DNA of 64,000 nt, from NCBI GenBank assembly GCA_050633525.1, contig JBOEGR010000031.1, positions 3,890 through 67,889 of the forward strand. Direction: 5' to 3'. The notes below the pieces were generated by a model. It did not search any database, had not been told where the DNA came from, and worked only from the letters and a program-made list of their open reading frames with translations. Below, piece by piece: positions 52,540 to 61,200 of the stretch. The stretch is from CANLBN01 sp050633525 (GTDB lineage: Bacteria; Pseudomonadota; Gammaproteobacteria; Pseudomonadales; Cellvibrionaceae). The stretch's first letter is position 1. Every line of letters starts with the position of its first letter. A program made the translations under genes and the position numbers.

Positions 52540-53286
52540 TTAAGAGGATTGCAATAATCGCGCCGATGCTTCGGAATTTTGCTGTGCGGTCTGCATTAAT
52601 TTTACAGACATTTCATATTGACGGGATAAAGTTAAAACTCGCGTCAACTCTTCCATCGGATTAACGTTACTACCTTCTAAAAAACCAGAAGTGATTCTAA
52701 TATCAGGGTCCGGCTCTAACTCTTGGTTTTCGTTTTTTGCATATAAAAGACCATCACTTCTTTTTTCCAGATCATTAACATCAGGATTAACTAATTTGAT
52801 TCTAGCGACTTCAGACAAGGCATCTGGTGAGGCGCCTTTAATGACAATACTGATAATTCCGTCGCTTGCTATTTCAATTTTCTGAAATTCAGGCAATGCG
52901 ATCGGCCCGCCATTGCCCATCACCGGCAAATTATTACCGGTAAGCAACATGCCATTACTATCTACTTTCAGATTGCCTACTCGAGTATATGCCTCACCTT
53001 CATTTGCCGTTTGCACAGCAATAAACCCATTACCCTCTACTGCAACATCCATATCTTCACCCGTTTGAATCATCGGACCAGGCTTAAAATTAATAGCGGG
53101 GCTTTCTGTTAATGCATAAGCACGCGTCGCATGCCCATCACCGTAGTAAACACCCATGCTTCTTGCTTGTTCAAAATCACCACGAAAACCCGTTGTATTT
53201 GCATTTGCTAAATTATTAGCACGAACTGATTGGCCCATCATATTGTGCTTGGCTGCAGTCATCGCAACATAAAGTGCTTTATCCAT
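52540..53286 (-). CDS. flgF: Proximal rod protein FlgF
   Basis: This 248-residue rod protein starts MDKALYVAMTAAKHNMMGQS and has the ANNLANANTTGFRGDFEQ motif and a C-terminal EGSNVNPMEELTRVLTLSRQYEMSVK. The ATG at 53286 has a GAGGT Shine-Dalgarno sequence; an eight-codon longer frame is unlikely. It is first of the second flg operon, after a terminator and a sigma-54 promoter. Confidence 0.95.
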   Translation of the reverse strand: MDKALYVAMTAAKHNMMGQSVRANNLANANTTGFRGDFEQARSMGVYYGDGHATRAYALTESPAINFKPGPMIQTGEDMDVAVEGNGFIAVQTANEGEAYTRVGNLKVDSNGMLLTGNNLPVMGNGGPIALPEFQKIEIASDGIISIVIKGASPDALSEVARIKLVNPDVNDLEKRSDGLLYAKNENQELEPDPDIRITSGFLEGSNVNPMEELTRVLTLSRQYEMSVKLMQTAQQNSEASARLLQSS

Positions 53287-53353
53287 TTTGTTACCTCGTA
53301 CAAGAGCCAAAACACTGCTATTTTTTTGGCTTTAAAAGTATTAACAAGATAAG

Positions 53354-53369
53354 AGCAAGAAGAGTGCCA
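53354..53369 (-). promoter_or_regulatory. Sigma-54 promoter of flgFGHIJ(KL)
   Basis: The minus strand reads TGGCACTCTTCTTGCT, with TGGCAC and TTGCT both perfect and the spacing right. It begins about 70 bases upstream of the flgF ATG. Confidence 0.88.
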
Positions 53370-53429
53370 ATAAAAGAGAACCGCTATTTAAAGAAGGCTA
53401 AAAACAATCTTAAAATAGGTTTGGAGACA

Positions 53430-53455
53430 ATAAAAAGGCGCAATAAAGCGCCTTT
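53430..53455 (-). terminator. Intrinsic terminator after flgE
   Basis: The stem AAAGGCGC / GCGCCTTT with a six-base loop is followed by T residues on the minus strand. It lies 26 bases past the flgE stop, so flgBCDE and flgF onward are separate units. Confidence 0.88.
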
Positions 53456-53480
53456 AATATTTAGGAAAAAGAATAAGTAG

Positions 53481-55076
53481 TTAACGTAAATTAATGATAG
53501 TTTGTGTAGTTTGGTCAGCGGTTTCAATTGTTTTAGCGCTCGCCTGAAAATTACGCTGAGCAATAATAAGGTTAACCAATTGCTCAGACAAATCAACATT
53601 CGATTCTTCAAGTGCTCCCGATTGAACAAGACCTAAAGAAGCTGTTCCTGGCTCTCCCACCAAAGGAACACCAGAATCAAATGTTTCAGCCCAAGAAGTA
53701 TCCCCTACCGGCTCCAAGCCTTGAGGGTTAGAAAAATCGGCTAAAGCAATTTGCGCTAATACTCGGTTTTGACCATTGGTATAGCGAGCAAAAACAAAAC
53801 CCGTATCATCAATGGATAATCCCGCTAGACGACCCGTGGTGGTACCATTTTGACTAGCTGCGCGGACTTCAAAATCGCCACTAACCTGTGTACTTCCCGT
53901 CATCGAAAGTTCAAAGTTTGAACCTGTTGGCCCAGTAGCGCCAATCACATCACCAGCATCATCTAAAGGAGTCCAGTTTTCAATATCGATATCTGAAGAA
54001 GCGACCTCATCAAAATCACCTGTTGGAGTAAAGTATAAATCGAATACCGCTAAGGTCGCCGTGTCGATTGGATCAAGTGGGTCTGTTGGAGCGCCTACAT
54101 TTTCACCATCCACCAATACTGCCATTTGCCAGTGGTTTGCAGTCGTTGCTGTATTGCTAGGGTCGTATGGTTGCTTAATAAAATATTGCTGCAATACATG
54201 GGGGTTACCCAAACTATCATAAACTGTTAGGGCGGTTGAATGATTGTAGGTTGTTGAATCTTCCGCATCAAAACCACTTGCCATTTGCGTCGTTGGCGTA
54301 TCAGTTAAAGCTGGAGCACCAGCTACTGTTGGGTTAGTTGATAATTCAAAACCTTCCTCTAAAATAATTTCAACGACACCACCATTGTTAACTGCTTCTA
54401 CACCCGTTATCCCATTTAATGTTGCCGCAATTGTAGCCGCAGTATCATCACCTGTACCTGCAGAAGAAGAGATTGTCGTCGTAACAGGAAGCCCATCTGC
54501 ATTTGTAACTTCAATATCCACATCAGCACCATCTAGTGCAGTGATACGTGCAGCTGAAATGCTGTAGCCCGTTTGTGGAGGTAATTCTCTAGAATCAACG
54601 TTGACCTGACTTTCAATTTCTGTCGTCGATTGTGGTTGTAAATTTCTACTGGTAATTTGTATATCTGAAGCAAGTGAGTTCACATTGCCATTACCATCGG
54701 CAAGAAATCCTTGTAGACGAGCATTAATATTATTAACAACATAACCGTCTTCATCTAGCCCGAACGTTCCTGAGCGAGTAAATGTTTGATCGCCATTTAA
54801 ATTAGTGACAAAAAAACCTGACCCACTAATGGCCAAATCTAAAATATTATCGGTAAAAGAAATATTTCCCTGCTGAAACTGCTGAGCAACATCTTGCACG
54901 CGAACGCCACTACCTATTTGAGAAGAACCACTACCAATAGAAGAGGCATAAACATCTCCAAATTCTGCTCTGGATTTTTTAAAACCCGTTGTAGAAGCAT
55001 TGGCAATATTATTACCAGTAATTCGTAAATCATCATTTGCTGCACGAATGCCACTGAGTGCGGTGTTAAAAGGCAT
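53481..55076 (-). CDS. flgE: Flagellar hook protein FlgE
   Basis: This 531-residue hook protein has the N-terminal motif MPFNTALSGIRAANDDLRI and the ITGNNIANASTTGFKKSRAEFGD block. A beta-rich centre with an Asp-rich D2-type domain follows, then the C-terminal EESNVDLSEQLVNLIIAQRNFQASAKTIET. It is at the long end of the usual 400-530 range. It follows flgD by 21 bases and ends at a terminator. Confidence 0.96.
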   Translation of the reverse strand: MPFNTALSGIRAANDDLRITGNNIANASTTGFKKSRAEFGDVYASSIGSGSSQIGSGVRVQDVAQQFQQGNISFTDNILDLAISGSGFFVTNLNGDQTFTRSGTFGLDEDGYVVNNINARLQGFLADGNGNVNSLASDIQITSRNLQPQSTTEIESQVNVDSRELPPQTGYSISAARITALDGADVDIEVTNADGLPVTTTISSSAGTGDDTAATIAATLNGITGVEAVNNGGVVEIILEEGFELSTNPTVAGAPALTDTPTTQMASGFDAEDSTTYNHSTALTVYDSLGNPHVLQQYFIKQPYDPSNTATTANHWQMAVLVDGENVGAPTDPLDPIDTATLAVFDLYFTPTGDFDEVASSDIDIENWTPLDDAGDVIGATGPTGSNFELSMTGSTQVSGDFEVRAASQNGTTTGRLAGLSIDDTGFVFARYTNGQNRVLAQIALADFSNPQGLEPVGDTSWAETFDSGVPLVGEPGTASLGLVQSGALEESNVDLSEQLVNLIIAQRNFQASAKTIETADQTTQTIINLR

Positions 55077-55097
55077 AAATTACTCCTACTTTACTAC

Positions 55098-55817
55098 TTA
55101 ATTAAATTGTTTAATGTCATTAATACTGACGGGGCCAATACCCGCTAGATTAAGCACTAGCTGATTATTACTGTCGACCGTCACGCTATTCACATTCGCC
55201 GTTAACGCGGTATCAAGCTGTTGTGGCTCACCATCTTGACTAGCAATCACCTCAAAACGAAGATCCCCTGACGTAATCGGATCTTCCGAACGCCAATCCG
55301 TAAGCTCTCCATTTATTTCTAAACGCGTACCATCCCATCTAAACACTAAGCTACCGGCCTCTTGTGCTCCCATTGGAATGGCTTCTAATAAACTTCCATC
55401 TTGATCATATACATTCATTGTCATTTCAGATGTTGAAGCTGGGACATCGATATTTCCGCCCACAAAACCACCCTCAGCTAGTTGAGCTTGAGATGTGGGT
55501 ACCGCAACAGAGGTGCCCACTAATGATGATGCTTGTAAAGCTTGGTTAGAAATAAAATTAGCAGAGAAATCATCAAAGCTATTATTTAAACGATCCAGTC
55601 CTTCAACTGAACTAAATTGGGCTAATTGAGCCACAAACTCAGAATTATCTTGTGGGCTTAAAGGGTTTTGATTTTCTAGCTGAGTAATCATTAGCTCTAA
55701 AAATGCGGTTTGACCCAACTCATTGCTATCCTCAGTACTAGTAGTTTCCGTTTCTTGCTGTTGACTTGTATTTAAACTCAAACTACTGAGGTAGGGGTTT
55801 GTACTAATATCCGACAT
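55098..55817 (-). CDS. flgD: Hook cap/assembly scaffold FlgD
   Basis: This 239-residue protein caps the growing hook. The N-terminal motif ELGQTAFLELMITQLENQNPLSPQDNSEFVAQLAQFS is a FlgD hallmark. The FLIG-like Tudor/Ig-type domain follows (GGNIDVPASTSEMTMNVYDQDGSL, FRWDG). It lies between flgC and flgE as usual. Confidence 0.95.
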   Translation of the reverse strand: MSDISTNPYLSSLSLNTSQQQETETTSTEDSNELGQTAFLELMITQLENQNPLSPQDNSEFVAQLAQFSSVEGLDRLNNSFDDFSANFISNQALQASSLVGTSVAVPTSQAQLAEGGFVGGNIDVPASTSEMTMNVYDQDGSLLEAIPMGAQEAGSLVFRWDGTRLEINGELTDWRSEDPITSGDLRFEVIASQDGEPQQLDTALTANVNSVTVDSNNQLVLNLAGIGPVSINDIKQFN

Positions 55818-55867
55818 TGCCTCTCTCCGCTAGATGTTCAATAGACTAGCTAATAAAATAAGTATGT

Positions 55868-56296
55868 TTACTGACCCAGTGTCAGTACGCGCTGCATCAT
55901 TTGTTTTGCAGAGTTCATCACTTCAACATTCATTTGAAATGAACGTGAAGCAGAAATCATATTAGTCATTTCTTCTACCACGTTAACGTTGGGGTAATAC
56001 ACATAACCCTCTTCATCTGCTAAGGGATGATGTGGCTCATAGCGGGGCTGAAGTGGCGCATCACTTTCTACCACATCCAAAACCTGTACACCGATATTGG
56101 CGTTATTCTCTTTTGCATCCAAATTAACCATATCGCTGTTTAATGCAGCAAAAACAGGATGTCGACCACGGTAAGTTTCATCAATGCTAGATGATGCCGC
56201 ATCTGCATTAGCCAAATTACTCGCTGTTGTATTTAAACGAATACTCTGTGCATTCATGCCCGATCCAGCAATATCAAAAATGTTATTGAGTGACAT
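55868..56296 (-). CDS. flgC: Proximal rod protein FlgC
   Basis: This 142-residue rod protein has IFDIAGSGMNAQSIRLNTTASNLANADAAS at the N-terminus, YVYYPNVNVVEEMTNMISASRSFQMN at the C-terminus and the usual FlgC length. It is two bases downstream of flgB, so translation is probably coupled. Confidence 0.96.
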   Translation of the reverse strand: MSLNNIFDIAGSGMNAQSIRLNTTASNLANADAASSSIDETYRGRHPVFAALNSDMVNLDAKENNANIGVQVLDVVESDAPLQPRYEPHHPLADEEGYVYYPNVNVVEEMTNMISASRSFQMNVEVMNSAKQMMQRVLTLGQ

Positions 56297-56298
56297 TG

Positions 56299-56700
56299 TT
56301 ATTCCCCTTTAATTGCCCTTAACAAACCAGTAAACTTTCTATTTAATAAGGTAAAACTGGCTTGAAAATCTAAATTATTTTTCATAAAAGCCGCATGTTC
56401 TACTTGCTCTTCTACGGTATTACCATCGATCGATGGCTGTTGCGGCGTTCTATATAACATACTCATATCTGTTGATAATTCCTGACCCGCCATATGCTTG
56501 TCGTTGGTAACTCTCATTGAAGATTTACTGTGTGATAAATCCACTTGCCCCTGCAGGATTCCCTTAAAATCAATATCTCTTGATTTAAATCCCGGCGTAT
56601 CAGCATTTGCTAAATTATTAGCTAAGACTTGTGCACGCTGTGCGCGTACCTCAAGTGCTTGTTGATGTATGCCTAAGGCACTATTGAAGTTAATTGCCAT
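56299..56700 (-). CDS. flgB: Proximal rod protein FlgB
   Basis: This 133-residue rod protein has LEVRAQRAQVLANNLANADTPGFKSRDIDF and the C-terminal VEEQVEHAAFMKNNLDFQASFTLLNRKF, both typical of FlgB. It is first of flgBCDE and follows a strong sigma-54 promoter with a leader of about 55 bases. Confidence 0.96.
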   Translation of the reverse strand: MAINFNSALGIHQQALEVRAQRAQVLANNLANADTPGFKSRDIDFKGILQGQVDLSHSKSSMRVTNDKHMAGQELSTDMSMLYRTPQQPSIDGNTVEEQVEHAAFMKNNLDFQASFTLLNRKFTGLLRAIKGE

Positions 56701-56765
56701 TCAACTGATTACCTATCTTTAATTATCACAAATGAGTTGCCATAAACGTTTACACAAGTATCAAC

Positions 56766-56781
56766 AGCAATCCTTATGCCA
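56766..56781 (-). promoter_or_regulatory. Sigma-54 promoter of flgBCDE
   Basis: The minus strand reads TGGCATAAGGATTGCT, with GG-N10-GC spacing and TTGCT at -12. The predicted start is near 56755. Confidence 0.87.
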
Positions 56782-56962
56782 AAATCACGATTAAATATAA
56801 ACCCATGATTTATATAGACTTTTATTTTTTATAGAATACGGCGCCATTCTTTTTTTGACATTACGCCACAAGACGGCAAGTTATTACCGCTATGTAAGTA
56901 AGGAAAATGAAAGGAAAAACAGAGCTAGTCTTAATTCAGAAAAGGAAAAAGGGAAAAGAATA

Positions 56963-56993
56963 TAGTTGTTTATTATTCAATAATAAACAACTA
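56963..56993. repeat. Perfect 31-base palindrome downstream of cheR
   Basis: TAGTTGTTTATTATT, a single C, and its exact reverse complement lie eight bases from the cheR stop codon. On the minus strand a T-rich stretch follows, so it could end the cheVR transcript despite low GC. The rest of 56782-57000 shows nothing else clear. Confidence 0.85.
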
Positions 56994-57000
56994 CAAAGAA

Positions 57001-57849
57001 TTATGGTTTTGATTGATAAATCAAACCAGGCTGGCAATTCACCATATTAAACAATGAGGAAACGTCACCCAAGCCCTCAGATGACCCCAAACAAATATAA
57101 CCTTCAGGGTTTAAAGCTTGATGCATGCGAGTTAACATCGATGATTTTGTTTCTTTTGTGAAATAAATCAATACATTACGGCAGAAAATAATATCAAACT
57201 TACCTAAATTTGCGTAACTTTCAAGTAGGTTAATAGGTTGAAAACGTATATGTTTACGAATGGCGGGCGTGACAGTCCAGCGTTTTTGGCAAGAACTAGT
57301 GAAAAATTTGCCCAAACGCTCTTTTGATAAACCTCGTCCGATAGAAAGGTGGTCATATTCACCCAACTTCGCATTTTCGAGTACTTGACTGGATAGATCG
57401 GTCGCTATAATTTCAACACGCTTTGTAAAATTATGCTTTTCTTTGTACTCTTCTATTAACATTGCTAAGGAATAAGGTTCCTGACCAGAAGAACAGGCCG
57501 CAGACCAGATTCGAATAGGTTTGTGCTCATAACGTTTATCTGCATTCCATGCAGGCAGTAAAGTCTTTGAAAAATAATCGAAGGGGTAATTATCACGAAA
57601 CCAAAATGTTTCATTGGTTGTCATAGCATCAACGACTTTTTGCTGCAGTCCTTTGTTATACCCTTTCAATTGGTGAACTAAATCAGATAAACTTTTAAAA
57701 TCATAATCCACCATAATTTGACGGATACGAGCGCTCACCAAATATGTTTTTCCGGGAGCAATCGTAATACCGCTAGCTTTCTGTAAATAATCACAGAATT
57801 CGGTAAACTCTACATTTTCTTCCGAAAGGTTCTTTAAAGCATCAACCAT
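57001..57849 (-). CDS. cheR: Chemotaxis methyltransferase CheR
   Basis: This 282-residue enzyme methylates glutamates of chemoreceptors using S-adenosylmethionine. The N-terminal helical domain contains FCDYLQKASGITIAPGK and the TTNETFWFRD signature. The SAM-binding domain has IRIWSAACSSGQEPYSLAM and FDIIFCRNVLIYF. An AAGGAAA Shine-Dalgarno sequence supports the ATG at 57849. It is 36 bases downstream of cheV, a pairing found beside flgA/flgB in Pseudomonas and Vibrio. Confidence 0.96.
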   Translation of the reverse strand: MVDALKNLSEENVEFTEFCDYLQKASGITIAPGKTYLVSARIRQIMVDYDFKSLSDLVHQLKGYNKGLQQKVVDAMTTNETFWFRDNYPFDYFSKTLLPAWNADKRYEHKPIRIWSAACSSGQEPYSLAMLIEEYKEKHNFTKRVEIIATDLSSQVLENAKLGEYDHLSIGRGLSKERLGKFFTSSCQKRWTVTPAIRKHIRFQPINLLESYANLGKFDIIFCRNVLIYFTKETKSSMLTRMHQALNPEGYICLGSSEGLGDVSSLFNMVNCQPGLIYQSKP

Positions 57850-57885
57850 TATGTTTCCTTATTTAACTCATCAAAGACAGCATAA

Positions 57886-58833
57886 TTATTCATCTAGAAT
57901 ACTGTCTCCAGTCACATGCTTAACTCTTTCGTTTAAACGTTGCGCAAGTAAATCAGGATTAAATTTAGAAAGAAAATCATCCGCACCTACTTTTTTTACC
58001 ATCGCCTCATTAAATACACCGCTTAACGAAGTATGTAATATGATATGCAGGTCTTTTAACTTTTCATTTCCACGAACTTCAGCGGTAAAGGTATAACCAT
58101 CCATTTCAGGCATTTCGATATCTGAAATGATCAACACCAATTCTTCCATTGGATCTCGTCCTTGTGAAATAAGCTCCTCTAAGTAAGCCAAAGCTTCTCG
58201 CCCATCTTTACGCAAAGTACATTTAATGCCCATTTGCTCAACAACGCGTTGGATTTGCTTGCGCGCAATAGCGGAGTCATCAACAATAAGAATATGCTTT
58301 TTAACTACTTTTTCAGCAATGCCATCTTCTAAAATACCATCAGTAATATCTTCTGGTAGTGGTGCGACTTCTGCTAAAATCTTCTCAACATCGATAATCT
58401 CGACCAGACGCTCATCAATCTTAGTTACCGCTGTTAAGTAATTTTCTTTACCCACCCCCTTCGGTGGTGGATGAATATCTTCCCAATTAGTGTTAATAAT
58501 ACGCTCAACCGCTTTCACCAAAAAGCCCTGTGTTGAGCCATTGTATTCAGTAATAATAACGAAGCTATCCTCAATATTTTTAACTGGTTGATTACCGATA
58601 GCTCGGTTCATATCCATAATCGAAATAGTACCGCCACGAATATGTGCAACGCCACGCACTACTTGATGCCGCTGCGGTAATTGATTTAGCTCTGGGCACT
58701 GTAAAACTTCTTTTACTTTAAATACGTTAATGCCGTATAGCTGATCAGAGTTCAATCGGAACAATAAAAGCTCTAGCCGGTTTTGACCCACTAACTGGGT
58801 ACGCTGGTTTACTGAATCCAGTACACTGGCCAT
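57886..58833 (-). CDS. cheV: Chemotaxis coupling protein CheV
   Basis: This protein of about 315 residues has an N-terminal CheW-like domain (about 15-165: LLFRLNSDQLYGINVFKVKEVLQ, VVRGVAHIRGGTISIMDM). The C-terminal receiver domain (about 185-305) has the phosphoacceptor Asp in LIISDIEMPEMDGY. It links receptors to CheA and adapts by phosphorylation. The ATG at 58833 has an AGGAAG Shine-Dalgarno sequence; an eight-codon longer frame does not. It is divergent from flgA. Confidence 0.95.
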   Translation of the reverse strand: MASVLDSVNQRTQLVGQNRLELLLFRLNSDQLYGINVFKVKEVLQCPELNQLPQRHQVVRGVAHIRGGTISIMDMNRAIGNQPVKNIEDSFVIITEYNGSTQGFLVKAVERIINTNWEDIHPPPKGVGKENYLTAVTKIDERLVEIIDVEKILAEVAPLPEDITDGILEDGIAEKVVKKHILIVDDSAIARKQIQRVVEQMGIKCTLRKDGREALAYLEELISQGRDPMEELVLIISDIEMPEMDGYTFTAEVRGNEKLKDLHIILHTSLSGVFNEAMVKKVGADDFLSKFNPDLLAQRLNERVKHVTGDSILDE

Positions 58834-58939
58834 AAATCTTCCTCTCTGGGTGAACATCCCATATTTTAATGGGTATTTTCTTACTCTATTACAACGCTCT
58901 TTTCATCGAATTCAAGCATCTAACACAACAAGTAATAAG

Positions 58940-58955
58940 CGGCATACTATTTGCG
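58940..58955 (+). promoter_or_regulatory. Sigma-54 promoter of flgA
   Basis: CGGCATACTATTTGCG has GG-N10-GC spacing and TTGC at -12. The -24 lacks the leading T. The predicted start is about 105 bases before the flgA ATG. Confidence 0.65.
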
Positions 58956-59071
58956 TTTGCTTCTCAATAACTAACCTTAAAACGTACTATCAGGTTAAAA
59001 ACGCCAAAACATCGTCAGCCGCTAATCAGATGACAGAACGAGCGATCTACCTAAAGCATAGGACAAGATTT

Positions 59072-59791
59072 ATGAAAACGACGAATTTTTTACTTTTTTT
59101 TTCTATGATATTGTCGATGTCACCTTTTAGTGCCATCGCCAAGCCACACAAGGCGATAGACCCTCTGCTAATTAGCGCTCAAGTAGAACAATTTTTAAAA
59201 AATGAGGTTATGCGGCAATTGCCGAGCGACAGCAAAGCAAGAGTCAAAATAGACGTTAGAAATTTAGATCGGTATATCAAACTCTCTCAATGTGACAGAC
59301 CTTTGACACTCAAACTTCAAGGACAGAGAGTGCAGCGACAGACTTCGGTTAAGGTGATATGTGATGGCAGCAGTCCTTGGTCTCTTTATGTGAGCAGTAC
59401 TCTATATCTTGAAATGCCCGTTGTTAGCTTACGTAGAGAATTACCACGACGTCATGTACTTAGAAAAGAAGACTTAACTACCACCTTGCAGAATGTCTAC
59501 TCATTACGGGATGGCTATACAACAGAAACATCACTCATTGTTGGGCAAGAACTAAAACGCGCCCTTAGAACGGGTGATGTTGTTTATAGCTTTAACTTAC
59601 AAGCACCTGATATTATTAAGAAAGGAGATAGAGTGACGGTAGTTGCAAGACGTAATGGCTTATCTGTAATGAGTCACGGAATTGCGCTTAGTGACGCTAG
59701 CGCTGGCGAGAAAGTACGTATTGAGAACCAACGCTCTACGAGAATAATACAAGCAAAAGTAGTCGGCCCAGGTACTGTTGAGGTACTCTGA
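59072..59791 (+). CDS. flgA: P-ring assembly chaperone FlgA
   Basis: This protein of about 239 residues has a signal peptide (MKTTNFLLFFSMILSMSPFSAIA). A periplasmic SAF/AFP-like domain follows, with RELPRRHVLRKEDLTTTL, GQELKRALRTGDVV and the C-terminal GEKVRIENQRSTRIIQAKVVGPGTVEVL. It helps FlgI assemble into the P-ring. The ATG at 59072 is chosen because it starts the signal peptide; the frame stays open 74 codons upstream, over the promoter. A near-exact 15-base duplication spans its stop codon. Confidence 0.94.
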   Translation: MKTTNFLLFFSMILSMSPFSAIAKPHKAIDPLLISAQVEQFLKNEVMRQLPSDSKARVKIDVRNLDRYIKLSQCDRPLTLKLQGQRVQRQTSVKVICDGSSPWSLYVSSTLYLEMPVVSLRRELPRRHVLRKEDLTTTLQNVYSLRDGYTTETSLIVGQELKRALRTGDVVYSFNLQAPDIIKKGDRVTVVARRNGLSVMSHGIALSDASAGEKVRIENQRSTRIIQAKVVGPGTVEVL

Positions 59792-59944
59792 GCCGTTGAG
59801 GTATTCTGATAGCAAGTGGCTTAAGTGCATCTGTATAATACGGGTATAGCCTATTGTATTACTCTTTATCGCCTTGCGAGAAACTGCCTCCATAGGCTAA
59901 AAATACAAATTTTCAAAGAAAATCGTTAATTAATGAAAAAAACC

Positions 59945-59971
59945 TAAAGTACTGCTTATAACGGTCGATAA
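59945..59971 (+). promoter_or_regulatory. Sigma-28 promoter of flgM
   Basis: TAAAGTAC, an 11-base spacer and GTCGATAA match TAAAGTTT-N11-GCCGATAA in 13 of 16 positions. FliA would thus drive its own anti-sigma factor gene. The predicted start is about 100 bases before flgM. Confidence 0.87.
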
Positions 59972-60079
59972 GCTAGGTAAGACGATATTTAACCAGCTTT
60001 AATTAAGCTATATTTAATAGTAAATTAATCCTAGTGACCATTAATATTAGTGACCAAGGCTCTCATTTAAGGTAAGACT

Positions 60080-60379
60080 ATGCAAATTAACAATACAGGC
60101 ATTACCAACAATACCGCCAATGGTAACGCTGGAGCACAAAAAACTGGAGCATCTGCAAAACCAGAAACTACTGCTACCTCCGCCACCAGTACAGATGATA
60201 GCGTTGAGCTTAGCCAGGCGGCAAAAGTGATGACTGAGCTTGAAGCTAAAATTTCGAACTCTAATGACGTAGATGCGTCTAAAGTTGCTGATATTAAGCA
60301 AGCAATAGCTGATGGAAGTTATTCAATTGATGCTGATAGCATTGCCTCTAAAATGCTCGCTAGTGATGATTTGCTCTAA
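60080..60379 (+). CDS. flgM: Anti-sigma-28 factor FlgM
   Basis: This 99-residue protein has a disordered, Thr/Ala/Asn-rich N-terminal half and a C-terminal helical FliA-binding part. The latter has DSVELSQAAKVMTELEAKI and VADIKQAIADGSYSIDADSIASKML, the FlgM hallmark. It holds FliA inactive until it is exported through the finished hook. It lies between flgA and flgN. Confidence 0.93.
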   Translation: MQINNTGITNNTANGNAGAQKTGASAKPETTATSATSTDDSVELSQAAKVMTELEAKISNSNDVDASKVADIKQAIADGSYSIDADSIASKMLASDDLL

Positions 60380-60594
60380 GCCAACTCATTTTCATACATC
60401 ATACTTAGCTTAGAGAACTAAAATAGCTTGAGCCACAAACCTTATACACAGTTAATGGTACAACTCCCCTCCTCTCATCATATTCTTATTTAATATTCGA
60501 AACTATCTCTTCAATATTATCCCTTCAATACCACCCCTTCGATATGGCCCAGAGCCATACCGCTTTATAAGCCAATAGTCCATTGTTGTGATTT

Positions 60595-60610
60595 TGGCAC
60601 TGCTTTTGCT
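60595..60610 (+). promoter_or_regulatory. Sigma-54 promoter of flgN
   Basis: TGGCACTGCTTTTGCT has perfect TGGCAC and TTGCT halves with GG-N10-GC spacing. It lies in the 322-base gap after flgM, with the predicted start about 80 bases before flgN. The rest of the gap holds nothing else recognisable. Confidence 0.88.
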
Positions 60611-60701
60611 GTTATTTCACGGTGAATACAGAAAAGGTCATAGAGCGTCCGAAAAGAACTCTAACCCCCTTTAAACTATTAGTCGTTAGCCGAGTAGGAA
60701 T

Positions 60702-61178
60702 ATGAACGCGAAAAAATTGCATGATATACACACTATGATACAACAAGATCTTGCCACTAGCCGGCAACTGCTTGCCTTGCTAGAACAAGAAAAAGATTCC
60801 ACCCAAGCACGCGACTATGCAAGCATGTCTCAATTACTAAAAGAAAAGGCTCCGCTATTGGAGCAACTGAAAATCAACGCTCAGCAACGATCGACGTGGT
60901 TATCATCATTAGAATGCACTCCAAACGAAGACAACTGGAATAGATTATTACAATCATTGAACAACGATGATCTCGAACGACAATGGAAAGATGTAAAAAA
61001 CACTATCCAACACTGCCAAGAAATTAACAATGTAAACGGTAAACTTATTAGTAGGGGTGCACAATCACATGAGCGTTTATTGCATTTAATGCGAGGCAAT
61101 ACGCAACAGGCCGATACCTATGACTCCCGCGGCAGTAAATGTTCCACTGGTTTTTCAGGCAATGTTACACAAGCTTAA
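60702..61178 (+). CDS. flgN: FlgK/FlgL export chaperone FlgN
   Basis: This 158-residue helical cytoplasmic protein has a long N-terminal coiled-coil region (DIHTMIQQDLATSRQLLALLEQEKD, LLKEKAPLLEQLKINAQQR) and a CQEINNVNGKLI segment typical of FlgN. It escorts the junction proteins FlgK and FlgL to the export gate. It has an AGGAA Shine-Dalgarno sequence and follows flgM in the usual flgAMN order, but with its own sigma-54 promoter. Confidence 0.9.
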   Translation: MNAKKLHDIHTMIQQDLATSRQLLALLEQEKDSTQARDYASMSQLLKEKAPLLEQLKINAQQRSTWLSSLECTPNEDNWNRLLQSLNNDDLERQWKDVKNTIQHCQEINNVNGKLISRGAQSHERLLHLMRGNTQQADTYDSRGSKCSTGFSGNVTQA

Positions 61179-61200
61179 GCATTTAACTTAAACACTTATT

